Assembly: GCF_049706645.1 (NCBI RefSeq)
Contig: NZ_JBNAKP010000035.1
Span: 1 to 64,000, forward strand
Direction of reading: 5' to 3'
Source of the DNA: Methanosarcina sp049706645
GTDB taxonomy: Archaea; Halobacteriota; Methanosarcinia; Methanosarcinales; Methanosarcinaceae
DNA length: 64,000 nucleotides
Shown: piece by piece, positions 34,042-42,760 of the stretch
How the letters are laid out: every line of letters starts with the position of its first letter
Numbering within the stretch: the stretch's first letter is position 1
Notes under the pieces: model-generated
What the model was told of the DNA's origin: nothing
What the model saw: the letters and a program-made list of their open reading frames with translations, nothing else
Database searches by the model: none
Translations under genes and position numbers: made by a program

Positions 34042-35352
34042 ATGTATGAGCTTGCAAGAAAAGCCCTCGGGCTTGCAGAAAAAGCAGGGGCTGAAGAAGC
34101 TGAAATTTATTACGCTGCAAACCGCTCAACAGGCGTGAATTTCAAAAAGGATGCCATAGAAAACGCTAAGGACCGTTTCTCGGAAGGCATAGGAATCCGG
34201 GCTATAGTAAACGGAGCCGTTGGTTTTGCCAGTACGAATTCGGCATCCCAGATCCAAAATGCTGTTGAGGTTGCAGTCGCCGAAGCCAGGGTCAGGGAGA
34301 GCGACCCTGATTGGGTAAGTCTTCCTTCGAACGGAAAATATCCAAAGGTCTCGGGCATCTTCGATAAAAAAGTTGAAGCTCTGGAACTTGAAGCCTGTAT
34401 TGAGTATGCCCTGGCCCTCATTGAAGGTACGAAGGAAGTTCCAGGCACGCTTCCGACTTCAGGAGGCTTTACCAGGGCAAAGGGCAGGCAACTTATCCTG
34501 AACACGAATGGCATAGAAATCGAAGAAGAATCAACAGCGGTTTCCGGTTTTGTGGACGTCATTACGGTCAACGGGCAGACTTCAACAGCCTATGATTTTG
34601 CGGTTTCACGTTCTCTTGATATTGATTTCTTTGCTCTCGGAAAGAATGCAGCCGAGCTTGCGCTGAAGTCTAATGGCGGAATAAAGATCGAACCTCAAAA
34701 GACTGATGTGGTTTTCCATCCTTTTGCTTTATCTGATATTATTGAGGAAGCGCTTGCCCCTTCCCTTGACGCCGACAATATCCAGAAGGGAAGATCGGGT
34801 TTGATAGATAAACTCGGGGAAGAACTGGCAGTTCCTGAACTCAATATCTACGATGATGGCCTGATTGAGGCAGGAATCGAGACTTCGGCTTCGGACGACG
34901 AAGGTGTTCCTTCGCAGCGTAATACGGTAATTGAGAAAGGTGTGCTTGAAACTTATCTCTATGACAGTTATACCGCAGGAAAAGCAGGTGTGAAAAGCAC
35001 AGGAAACGGCTCAAGGTCTTCTTATACAAGCCCCCCTTCAGTAGGGCTAAGGAACTTTATTATCGATTATCCTCAAACGGACGTTATTGCTGATACCCGG
35101 TCCGGGGTTTTCGTAAATACGGTAATCGGTGCCCACACAGCAAACTCCATTTCAGGAGACTTCTCCGTAGAAGCCAGAAATGCTTTCACGATTAAAGACG
35201 GAGCTCTTGATAAGCCTGTAAAGTCTCTCATGATTTCGGGCAATGCTTTCGAGCTCCTAAAACAAATCACAGGGGCAGGCTTTGATGTAAGGAAAGTCGG
35301 AGGAATAATTACACCTTCTATTCGGGTTTCGAATATGAGTGTAGTAGGTTAA
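34042..35352 (+). CDS. tldE: TldE (PmbA) subunit
   Basis: Partner of TldD, same fold without the HExxxH, which it indeed lacks. Seen: the N-terminal ALGLAEKAGAEEAEIYYA, central DDEGVPSQRNTVIEKGVLE, STGNGSRSSYTSPPSVGLRN and GIITPSIRVSNMSVVG at the end. From ATG 34042 it has 436 residues; the frame is open further upstream inside tldD but two bases after the tldD stop is the natural start. A hairpin terminator overlaps its stop codon. Confidence 0.95.
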   Translation: MYELARKALGLAEKAGAEEAEIYYAANRSTGVNFKKDAIENAKDRFSEGIGIRAIVNGAVGFASTNSASQIQNAVEVAVAEARVRESDPDWVSLPSNGKYPKVSGIFDKKVEALELEACIEYALALIEGTKEVPGTLPTSGGFTRAKGRQLILNTNGIEIEEESTAVSGFVDVITVNGQTSTAYDFAVSRSLDIDFFALGKNAAELALKSNGGIKIEPQKTDVVFHPFALSDIIEEALAPSLDADNIQKGRSGLIDKLGEELAVPELNIYDDGLIEAGIETSASDDEGVPSQRNTVIEKGVLETYLYDSYTAGKAGVKSTGNGSRSSYTSPPSVGLRNFIIDYPQTDVIADTRSGVFVNTVIGAHTANSISGDFSVEARNAFTIKDGALDKPVKSLMISGNAFELLKQITGAGFDVRKVGGIITPSIRVSNMSVVG

Positions 35353-35379
35353 GGGCTCTTGAAGGGCCCTTTTATTTTT
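35351..35379 (+). terminator. hairpin terminator of the lonB-tldDE operon
   Basis: AAGGGC (35351-35356) pairs with GCCCTT (35366-35371) and is followed by a T-rich run (ttatttttc). Confidence 0.7.
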
Positions 35380-35475
35380 CAAGAACTGGTTTTCTTAAGC
35401 AATTTTAACATTAATTTTTAATGTTACACTAAAAATTAATATTAATCTCTTAATAATTAATAACATTGCATTCAT

Positions 35476-35548
35476 CAAAACAATTCATTCAAAACAATTC
35501 ATTTAAAACGTTTCATTTAAAACATTCATTTAAAACATTTCATTTAAA
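35476..35548. repeat. short tandem repeat (about 15 bp units)
   Basis: Four to five degenerate units of (t/c)atttaaaac(a/g)(a/t)t between the tldE and uspA 3' ends. Confidence 0.7.
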
Positions 35549-35563
35549 GAATTACCGGGTTCT

Positions 35564-36013
35564 TTATTTCGAACTTTCGCCTTTTACGACCATTACCGGT
35601 ATTTTTGAATGCCTTACTACTTTTTCAGCTACACTCCCCAGCAGGAACCTATCAAGCCCGGATCTTCCAAGTGTTCCCATAATTATAAGGTTTACGCCTT
35701 CCTGTTCTGCAAATTCCAGAATTTTGTCTGCCGGATGCCCTTCAAGAATTATAGGTTCTACCTGAACGCCTGCGGTTCTTCCTGCATCCTCCACAGAAGT
35801 AACGGCTTTTTTTGCTTCACCCTCTAAAAACTCCCTCAGTGACTCCTCCCACCCGAAATCTCTCGGAGAATAACCTGCCGGGACAATTACGTATACAGCA
35901 TAGAGCTTTGCTCCGGTGAGCTTAGAAAGCTCGATTCCGGCCTCAATTGCTTTTCTTACCTGTTTCGAACCATCGGTTGCAATCATTATCTTTTCATAAT
36001 TTTTGCCTTCCAA
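35564..36013 (-). CDS. universal stress protein (UspA family)
   Basis: Opens with YEKIMIATDGSKQVRKAIEA and ends with the nucleotide-binding signature GTLGRSGLDRFLLGSVAEKV, so it is an ATP-binding type Usp. I place the start at TTG 36013 (149 residues), eight bases after GGGGGAT; this mirrors the second Usp gene (MISNVYRKIMVATDGS). The longer frame to 36058 would put that ribosome site inside the coding region. Partner processes are not shown by context; the two Usp genes are about 75% alike in their motifs and only 1.8 kb apart. Confidence 0.93.
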   Translation of the reverse strand: MEGKNYEKIMIATDGSKQVRKAIEAGIELSKLTGAKLYAVYVIVPAGYSPRDFGWEESLREFLEGEAKKAVTSVEDAGRTAGVQVEPIILEGHPADKILEFAEQEGVNLIIMGTLGRSGLDRFLLGSVAEKVVRHSKIPVMVVKGESSK

Positions 36014-36298
36014 ATTAAAATCCCCCAGTATTAACATCGCAAATTTCAATGTTATCATTTTTGCATTACAATTTTTGCATTATATTGTACAATTTCAAAC
36101 TTCCGGAAACTTTCCGTTGCGCAGGTCTCTTCTTTATCCGTCTACATTTTCCGGAAAATGCATTCCATCCCATATTGATATATATACTTATTATATAAAT
36201 TACTTTTTCGCTAAGTTTTAATTTATTTACTGATTCAGATTATTTCAGTCTTTATATGGAATAAATGAAATAACAAAATTTAATACTGCTTTAATATC

Positions 36299-36342
36299 GT
36301 TTTAATACTGTTTTAATACTGTTTTAATACTGTTTTAGTATT
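36299..36342. repeat. 11-bp tandem repeat, four units
   Basis: Units gttttaatact at 36299, 36310 and 36321 and gttttagtatt at 36332: an exact 11-base period, about one helical turn. Confidence 0.85.
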
Positions 36343-36468
36343 GTCCTAATTAGTTATCTGCGGACAAAAAGTCCTTAAAATATGATTTACTCCTTACGAT
36401 TCTGGCACAAAAAGGAATTAACTTTTTGACCTGCCAAAACACTTATATATAGCTTAATCGTCAGAAGG

Positions 36469-36570
36469 GGGTAGTGAACGGGTAAAGCTCAAAAACAAAT
36501 ATTATTGACAATAATTATATCCAACATATTTTAACCTCCTCCAAAAACCCCCGTTCACTGCTGTGTTTTT
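36469..36570 (+). ncRNA. candidate structured RNA closed by a 12-bp stem
   Basis: GTAGTGAACGGG (36471-36482) pairs with CCCGTTCACTGC (36550-36561) (one G-U), bringing together the ends of a ~90-base element. Inside is a small hairpin attattgacaataat (36500-36514), and outside a T run (gtgttttttata). A TATA-like acttatatata at 36441-36451 lies about 25 bases before the 5' side of the stem, as expected for an archaeal transcript start. The element has no open frame and is 220 bases from any gene. Transcription is inferred, not shown. Confidence 0.5.
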
Positions 36571-36786
36571 TATATCTTTGTTAAGTTTATACAAGTAAAC
36601 TTTAGTTATTTTTTCTCTATTTTTCTTTCATTTCTAATATTCTTCCTTAATTTTTTGTATCATCTGTTCTTTAAGAAACTTTTTTCTGAAAACTTCTGTA
36701 CCTACAATTCTTGCATTGACAATTCCTTTACTGTAATACTTACTACAATCCCTTTGCTGATAACTCATAGCCAGACAGTTCCTGTA

Positions 36787-37725
36787 TTATGGGGCAATGC
36801 TTAAAAGTAATAACAGGATTGCGAGCCTTACAAGCACGCTTATCGCGGTTGAGTATACGACAATCTGAAAGCCCAGTCGAGTTCCGAAAATCGCTACTTT
36901 TCCTGGGAGCTGGCTGCGAAGTGCAAAAATAGGGAGCATGAACATGCTGCCAAGCATGAGCACAATCATTGCCTGTATATTTGTTATCTCCCCTGAGTGA
37001 ATCATCGGGCCCAGAAGTGAAATTCCCAGGATAGGGCTGGCTACGTAGCTTGTTAGCGGAACAATTGATTCGGGTGGGATTTTAAAAAACTCCGCAAGGG
37101 GAAGCACGCTGAAAATTTCGAAAGCTCCCTGTTCCTGAAGTGCGAAGACAATGGTAGTTGCAATAAGGTAAACTCCTGCAATCTTTAAGAAAGCCCTGAA
37201 CTCTTTCCTGAAAGCCCGGTCAACTGCAGTTTTTAAGGATACTTTCTCCCGGTCCTGTGGTTCAGGAGCTCTGCAGGAGTTGCCTTTAAGGAACAGCTTG
37301 CTTGCAATTGCAACTACCAGGATTTTAAAAACTGCAGTGACAATGAACACAAGGGAGTAAAACCCCCCTACCACAAGGCCAAGTGCAGGCAGGACTACCG
37401 GAATCTGGTAAGTGAAAAGTTCCCGAAAATAAGCAGGCGTAGCATTCATCATCGCACATAGTAAGATCTCCCTATCCTCCAGGCAATTTTCTTTTTTTGC
37501 CTGGAAAAGCATGCTGTTTGCAGCCACCGTAGAACCTATTGAAACCAGGAAGGTTGAAGCGCAGGTGTCGGGCAGGTTGGTGTAGGCAAAAATAGGGCGT
37601 ACAAGCCTGGAAAATTTCTGCATCAGGCCCAGTTCTACAAGTACACCTGTACCTACAAGCCCCACAAAAATCATTGCTAGTACGGGAAGCGCAAAATCAA
37701 GCACCTGGATTAAAAGGCCTATCAT
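36787..37725 (-). CDS. Gate-domain (nucleoside recognition) membrane protein
   Basis: The 312-residue product has about eight membrane spans and two Gate-type halves: FALPVLAMIFVGLVGTGVLV with GSTVAANSMLF (about 65), and a second half with PLTSYVASPILGISLLGPMI (about 225). Such proteins resemble halves of nucleoside transporters and SpoIIIAF/spore maturation proteins, but the substrate is unknown. The start ATG is at 37725. It lies between two Usp genes on the same strand, with spacers that argue against a tight operon. Confidence 0.8.
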   Translation of the reverse strand: MIGLLIQVLDFALPVLAMIFVGLVGTGVLVELGLMQKFSRLVRPIFAYTNLPDTCASTFLVSIGSTVAANSMLFQAKKENCLEDREILLCAMMNATPAYFRELFTYQIPVVLPALGLVVGGFYSLVFIVTAVFKILVVAIASKLFLKGNSCRAPEPQDREKVSLKTAVDRAFRKEFRAFLKIAGVYLIATTIVFALQEQGAFEIFSVLPLAEFFKIPPESIVPLTSYVASPILGISLLGPMIHSGEITNIQAMIVLMLGSMFMLPIFALRSQLPGKVAIFGTRLGFQIVVYSTAISVLVRLAILLLLLSIAP

Positions 37726-37822
37726 TGCTAGTTATTTGTATAGAGAGGTAAATCAATATATCCGGAAAAGATCTGAGACTCCTGCCCTGAAAATTTTAAT
37801 GCCTGTATACTTATTTGCCTTT

Positions 37823-38281
37823 TTAGACAGTTTCTCCCCTTACGACAAGTACTGCTTTTTTTGCATGCCTTACAACATTTTCGGCCACGCTTCCGAGGAG
37901 GAATTTCTGGATTCCGGTTCTTCCCAGTGTACCCATGACGATAAGGTCAATATCGTTTTTTTCCGCAAAATCAACAATCTCATCCGCAGGGTTTCCTTCC
38001 AGGATTACGGATTCAACCTCGATATTTTCAGCTTTCCCGGAATTTTCGACATAAGCCGTTGCCTCCTCGCCTTCGGTCCTGAAGTATTCTAGAGTGGCCC
38101 TTTCCCACCCCACATCCTTGGGATAGGAGGGTATTGAAAGCCCTCCGGCGGCGATCACATATACAGCATACAGTTTTGCTCCGCTTATTTTTGCGATTTC
38201 AACTGCTCTTTCGACTGCTCTTCGGACGGGTTCCGAACCGTCGGTTGCAACCATTATCTTCCTGTAAACATTACTGATCAT
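37823..38281 (-). CDS. universal stress protein (UspA family)
   Basis: A 152-residue Usp with RKIMVATDGSEPVRRAVERA at the start and GTLGRTGIQKFLLGSVAENV as the ATP-binding end, paralogous to the one at 35564. The ATG follows ggggagtcagac. A TATA-like tatataaag (minus strand, about 38333-38341) would start transcription near 38310. A palindromic hairpin lies just beyond that box. Confidence 0.94.
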   Translation of the reverse strand: MISNVYRKIMVATDGSEPVRRAVERAVEIAKISGAKLYAVYVIAAGGLSIPSYPKDVGWERATLEYFRTEGEEATAYVENSGKAENIEVESVILEGNPADEIVDFAEKNDIDLIVMGTLGRTGIQKFLLGSVAENVVRHAKKAVLVVRGETV

Positions 38282-38359
38282 GTCTGACTCCCCATTTTCT
38301 TTTTAATTCTATAATTAATAGGACAACACTCCTTTATATAATCTCATCCAGAAAGGTAG

Positions 38360-38404
38360 CGGTGGCACAACAGGCCCTGTTGCCTGAGGTGGGATGCACC
38401 ACCG
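38360..38404. other. GC-rich nested hairpin between uspA and cooF
   Basis: CGGTGG (38360-38365) pairs with CCACCG (38399-38404), enclosing caacagg/cctgttg (38368-38382) and a palindromic cctgagg. It stands out from AT-rich surroundings. It could be the end of the cooSF transcript, an operator near the uspA promoter, or a short RNA read on the plus strand from the TATA-like ctttatataa at 38332. Confidence 0.4.
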
Positions 38405-38453
38405 AATTTGATTATTCCAAGAGTCCCGGAGCGTTTCAGGAATATTTCATTCT

Positions 38454-38963
38454 TTAATTCTCTCCCACCTCGCAGAAAATGAGGGCATGTGTCGGGCAGG
38501 CTTCAACGCAGGCAGGCACATCTCTGCCCTCGCAGAGATCACATTTTATCCCTGCTTCAGCTTGCCTGTTGATTACTCCGTGATGTGATGACATGGAGCT
38601 GGTCCAGCAGCCCATAACAAGAATCAACTGGTATAGAGAAATAAAACGGGGGCATACTGTAGAACAGGTCCAGCAGTTTACACAGCGTTCAGGATTGTGA
38701 CTTACCGTGCAGGTAACTTCATCCTGGTGAAGAGCTTTTGAAGGGCAAACCGAAACACAGGGCGCATCCTCGCAGTGGCGACAGGTAATGGGAAGAGAGA
38801 TCTCAAGGCCAGGGATATAATCCAGACAGATGCGTTTTTTCGGAGCCGGTTTTTCTCCTATAGCCAAAAAAAGATTCTTGCTCTCGGAATGTTCAACGGC
38901 ACAGGCAACCTCACAGGAGCGACAGCCCAGGCAGCTTTCGGGCCGAATAACTATGTCTTTCAT
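38454..38963 (-). CDS. cooF: CooF-like polyferredoxin
   Basis: A 169-residue electron carrier with sixteen cysteines in four [4Fe-4S] motifs: CLGCRSCEVAC (11-21), CRHCEDAPCVSVCP (about 61-74), CVNCWTCSTVCP (about 94-105) and CDLCEGRDVPACVEACP (about 140-156). It starts six bases after the cooS stop, so it is its electron acceptor in the same operon. Membrane hydrogenase genes of the coo type are not in the window, so the onward acceptor is unknown. Confidence 0.92.
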   Translation of the reverse strand: MKDIVIRPESCLGCRSCEVACAVEHSESKNLFLAIGEKPAPKKRICLDYIPGLEISLPITCRHCEDAPCVSVCPSKALHQDEVTCTVSHNPERCVNCWTCSTVCPRFISLYQLILVMGCWTSSMSSHHGVINRQAEAGIKCDLCEGRDVPACVEACPTHALIFCEVGEN

Positions 38964-38969
38964 TATAAA

Positions 38970-40853
38970 TCATCTCTCTGAGATCAGGCCCAGTGCCTTT
39001 CTTTTCCCATCAATGTGCTCAAGCATAAGGTCTGCGGCTTTGAAAGGATCGGGCTCAACTGCGAAACTTGCTCCTACCACGCTGTTTAAACCTCCTGTCA
39101 GGAGGGATGTAACGGCCTGGCTTCCAAGAACAGCCGGAACAGCACCAAGTACAGTAAATACGCCTGATGAAACTACGTAAGTCCCGATACTGACTGCTTT
39201 TTCACTCATCCATTCAGGGGCTGCTCCTGCTGCCGGAAGGTCGCTTATATCCACACCCAGGCGGTTTGCAAGTGCGGCTGAAAGCACAAGGATACGGCTG
39301 ATATCAACACAGGAACCCATGTGCAAGACAGGGGGTACGCCAAGCGCCTTACAGACGGCTTTCAGCCCGTCGCCTGCAAGTTCGGAAGCTTCCGGCAAAA
39401 GCAGCCCTGCCTCGGCACAGGCAATTGCGTTGCAGCCGGTCGTGATCACAAGCACATTGTTTTTGATCAGTTCCTTAACAAGATTGACATGCCCGTAATT
39501 GTGCTTTACTTTTATATTGTTACAGCCCACAACAGCCCCTATTCCCCAAACTGCCCCGCTTTTTATCGCCTCAATAAGAGGGTCAGGGCTTCCGCCAAGC
39601 GCACCGAGGATAGCTTCGGCACTGAAGCCTACCATGCACTCCTGTTTTTCTTCCGGTATAGTAACCTTTTCCGGAATCCTGTTAGGGAAGTTTTCAACGG
39701 CTGCCCTTACGATTTCTTTTGCGGTTTCATAAGCCCTATCTTCATGGAATTCCATTCTTACGGTATTGGGGAAATCGGCTTTTGGGGATGTAGATATAAA
39801 CTTTGTGTGATAGCAGCCCGTAAGCTCCCCAAGAGATGGCATAACACACTGGACATCTACAACCATAGCTTCCACAGCGCCTGTAATTACTGCCAGTTCC
39901 TGCTGGAGGAAGTTTCCTGCTATGGGAGTCCCATGCCGCATAAGGGTTTCGTTTCCAGTACAGCAGATCCCGGCAACGTTGATACCTGCTGCGCCCTTTT
40001 CCTGTGCAAGCTTAAGAAGTTCGGGATCTTCTGCAGCTTCCACGATCATTTCTGAAAGAATCGGTTCGTGCCCGTGGACAATTATATTTACCTTGTCCCT
40101 GGACAGCACCCCCAGATTAACGGTGCTTCTTCTCGGCTGCGGGGTTCCGAAGAGTATATCCTGGATATCGGTGGCGATCATTGACCCTCCCCAGCCGTCC
40201 GAAAGTCCTGTGCGCAGCCCTTGCAGCAGGATATGGACCGCATTATTGTCCACACCAATATGGGTCCTGTGCATGCATTCTACGATTTCGCGGTCAATTC
40301 CCCTGGGTTCTATTCCAAGTTCGGCCCAGAGTTTGAGCCTAGACTCAGGAGCTCTTCTGGTACACAGGAGGGGACCATTCTGTTTTCCAAATTCCAGAAG
40401 CAGTGCATCTGCGAGTCTGGCTGCCACTTCCTCCCGGCTTCCCTCTTCTGAGGAAATTCCATATTCCGATGCAAGGGATAATAGTTTTGCTTCATCTTTT
40501 ATGCTGTAACTTCCAGCGTCTCCTTCGCTCATTTTCTTAAAGGTCAGCACTGCATCTCTTGCATGATCGGAGTGAGCTGCTGCACCTGCGGCAATTGTTC
40601 TCAGGAGGTTTCTTGCAACTATAATATCTGCAGTAGCCCCGCAAATTCCCCTGTCAGCTCCTTCCCCGAAGGGATCTATCCGGCAGGGGCCCATATTGCA
40701 ATTCCGGCAGCAGATCCCGAGCTGTCCGAAACTGCACTGGGGTAGTTGCTTCTCGTACCTGTCCCAGGCAGTTTCAATGCCTTCTACCTCGGCTTTCTGG
40801 AGCATGATCCGGGTTGCAGGGTCAATGCTTTTCTCGTATATTTCCTGTTTCAT
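38970..40853 (-). CDS. cooS: anaerobic Ni-carbon monoxide dehydrogenase
   Basis: Monofunctional CODH (EC 1.2.7.4) that interconverts CO and CO2. N-terminal cysteines for the D and B clusters (CSFGQLGICCRNCNMGPC and GICG) are complete. All six C-cluster ligands are visible: His in VHGHEP, Cys in CCTGNE, DVQCVMPSL, VVGCNNIK, TTGCNAIAC and HMGSCVDIS, plus the acid/base Lys of MSEKAV. From ATG 40853 it has 627 residues; the in-frame GTG 12 bases earlier forms part of the likely ribosome site GTGGGAT. It lacks the ACS partner, unlike the Cdh complex, so it probably detoxifies or uses CO. Confidence 0.95.
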   Translation of the reverse strand: MKQEIYEKSIDPATRIMLQKAEVEGIETAWDRYEKQLPQCSFGQLGICCRNCNMGPCRIDPFGEGADRGICGATADIIVARNLLRTIAAGAAAHSDHARDAVLTFKKMSEGDAGSYSIKDEAKLLSLASEYGISSEEGSREEVAARLADALLLEFGKQNGPLLCTRRAPESRLKLWAELGIEPRGIDREIVECMHRTHIGVDNNAVHILLQGLRTGLSDGWGGSMIATDIQDILFGTPQPRRSTVNLGVLSRDKVNIIVHGHEPILSEMIVEAAEDPELLKLAQEKGAAGINVAGICCTGNETLMRHGTPIAGNFLQQELAVITGAVEAMVVDVQCVMPSLGELTGCYHTKFISTSPKADFPNTVRMEFHEDRAYETAKEIVRAAVENFPNRIPEKVTIPEEKQECMVGFSAEAILGALGGSPDPLIEAIKSGAVWGIGAVVGCNNIKVKHNYGHVNLVKELIKNNVLVITTGCNAIACAEAGLLLPEASELAGDGLKAVCKALGVPPVLHMGSCVDISRILVLSAALANRLGVDISDLPAAGAAPEWMSEKAVSIGTYVVSSGVFTVLGAVPAVLGSQAVTSLLTGGLNSVVGASFAVEPDPFKAADLMLEHIDGKRKALGLISER

Positions 40854-41369
40854 CTCATATCCCACGATTTTTCTTTATTTTCTCGAACTCTCCGGAGTTA
40901 TGTTTCTATCTCCGGATTTGAATATTAAGTTTTAAATCTGTTAGTGAATTTCCAGATCTATTAATTAACTTTTAAACCTGTATTCGTGAAGTAAGTAACC
41001 CGGTTAAATTCTCAATTCCCTGATATTGAATTCCCTTTTTCTTGATATTAGGTTCCATGTGATCTAAAAACCGGCTAATCTAAAAAAACCTTCAGAATTA
41101 TCAAATTTTATTGTTTTATAAACTTTTTTAAAAAAGCCCCATTTTAATTCATATATAAGGTAATATGATTTGATATGACTGATAAAAAATTCAAATCACA
41201 GGTGCCTGTAAATATATAGATTACATTAAAATAGGAGGATGAATTGAATACCGTAAATAGCGGGATAAAGTTGAAGCTCACAGGATGAAGAAAAGTGAGA
41301 ATCATAATTATTCCGACCAGAAGTAATATTCTCTCTTCCCCTATCGGAAAGCGGCTTTAACGGTGAATT
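40854..41369. other. divergent promoter region, with two tiny frames before the Trm112-like gene
   Basis: AT-rich, with TATA-like boxes around 41150-41165 and 41213. After aggagg at 41232 a TTG at 41243 opens a 14-codon frame whose TGA overlaps an ATG for a 13-codon frame ending at 41324. These may be leader peptides or chance. Confidence 0.35.
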
Positions 41370-41555
41370 TTGGTGAAAAAAGATCTTATGGACATTCTGG
41401 CCTGCCCTATATGCAAGGGCGACCTGATTTTGAACGTTGTTGAAGAAAACAAAGACGAGGTCATCTCCGGAACCCTCTACTGCCCTGTATGCAAAGAGCA
41501 CTATCCAATAGATGAGGGAATCCCGAATTTGCTTCCTCCTGACCTCAGGAACTGA
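41370..41555 (+). CDS. Trm112-like zinc protein
   Basis: A 61-residue protein with LMDILACPICKGDL and GTLYCPVCKEHYPIDEGIPNL, the CPxC...CPxC zinc site and the 'IDEGIPNLLP' end of the Trm112/YcaR family. In archaea Trm112 activates several RNA and protein methyltransferases. The start is GTG. It is followed 15 bases later by the membrane protein gene, probably co-transcribed. Confidence 0.9.
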   Translation: MVKKDLMDILACPICKGDLILNVVEENKDEVISGTLYCPVCKEHYPIDEGIPNLLPPDLRN

Positions 41556-41569
41556 TGTGAGGGTTAAAC

Positions 41570-42322
41570 TTGCAGCAGATATTCCAGAATGTTATTATCA
41601 ACCGGCAGGAAATAAACTCAATTGAGTTTGAAAAGGAAAGCGTTGAGATTTCTCTTTCTCCCGGCGGAGAGGAAACCTTTGAAGTTCTGATCACAAATTA
41701 CGGGTCCCCTACTCATATCCACTTCTCAGTAAGTGATGAATTAAAAGGTCAGATCACTTTTCTGAGGGATAACCCGTACGTGCTTCAAAAAGAATACGTT
41801 TCCGCAGTTGCAAGAATCCCGCAAGAAGGCAGGGTGCTTACAAAAGGGCAGGTCTATATCACAGCAGGTTATGGCTCAAGAAAGAAAGGTTTTCCAGTCC
41901 AGCTTGGAAAAGTTGAATCAAAGCCGCAGGAACACTCGAAGGATGAGACCTATCCAGGAGATGAAGAAGAGGAATTGAATTCTCAAAAGCCCTCAGTTGC
42001 ACTGCCTGTAAAGAGGATATCTCGCCCGAAATCAGGACGAGAAAAAGGTTCTGGTGCGTTTTCGTCTTTTATTCGTAAAAGTTTTACAGGAGGCTTTCCA
42101 GCTTCCACGGGAAGAAAAACCCATAATGTAAGTGGAAATGAAAAACTTCCTCTGAGTATGGCTTTTGGAGGCTTTTTACTGCTTATAGGCTTATTCTTCC
42201 TCTACTTTATTCTGCCAGCGGGCCTGCAGTTTAAAGTAAGCTTTGCCCAGTCTCTTTTATTTTCAATCCTTTTTGTGACCTGTATGACATATATACTGCT
42301 AAAAATTGCAGAAGACGGTTAA
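41570..42322 (+). CDS. conserved hypothetical membrane protein
   Basis: The 250-residue product has an N-terminal soluble beta-rich domain (about 15-115; VEISLSPGGEETFEVLITNY suggests an Ig-like fold), a long polar linker (115-195) and two C-terminal membrane spans (MAFGGFLLLIGLFFLYFILP and SLLFSILFVTCMTYILLKIA). The TTG start follows gtgagggt. No function recognised; the layout suggests a domain facing one side of the membrane on a flexible tether. Co-located with the Trm112-like gene in methanosarcinal fashion. Confidence 0.7.
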   Translation: MQQIFQNVIINRQEINSIEFEKESVEISLSPGGEETFEVLITNYGSPTHIHFSVSDELKGQITFLRDNPYVLQKEYVSAVARIPQEGRVLTKGQVYITAGYGSRKKGFPVQLGKVESKPQEHSKDETYPGDEEEELNSQKPSVALPVKRISRPKSGREKGSGAFSSFIRKSFTGGFPASTGRKTHNVSGNEKLPLSMAFGGFLLLIGLFFLYFILPAGLQFKVSFAQSLLFSILFVTCMTYILLKIAEDG

Positions 42323-42760
42323 ACCCTCAGGAAAACCCGGTTTCAACCTGATACTTCCACCCATAATTTCAGGTTCCTGACTGAGAAAGCACGGAAGAAT
42401 TTATCCTGAATATTCATAATTTCGGGGTCGCCGAAAGACTGGAGAATTGTACTTTTTTGTACTTTTTTCTCCCTCCTTCCGTGTTTTTCCTGCCGCAGTC
42501 ACTTGGCATCACGAATTTACAAAAATCGTTCCCTTTTTATGCAGGTCTGTTCTTTTACTTCCACTTCTTATTTGAGCCTGTTCTTTTTTAGAAGTAGAGA
42601 GTGTTTTTTATATCATGACGATATTGGTATTGTGTTCGTACCAAAGGATTAATGACAGATTTCCTACGCGTTATTGATTTGATTATTTTCCTGTTTAATT
42701 CCATGTAATTATCCTTTAGTCTAAAACCGCTATTAGGAACACTATTGAGGAAGCTTACCC
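42323..42760. other. pyrG upstream region
   Basis: No gene. A TATA-like ttttttatatcat near 42603-42615 is the best promoter candidate, giving a leader of about 120 bases before pyrG. Confidence 0.4.

Noticed and set aside
38970..39300. Apparent loss of the last C-cluster cysteine in CooS, as no Cys follows HMGSC
   Set aside because: Counting residues against the known spacing shows that the last ligand is the Cys in HMGSCVDIS itself; all six ligands are present.
39321..40055. 244-codon plus frame opposite cooS
   Set aside because: Antisense shadow of a conserved gene; Cys/Phe-rich composition and no ribosome site.
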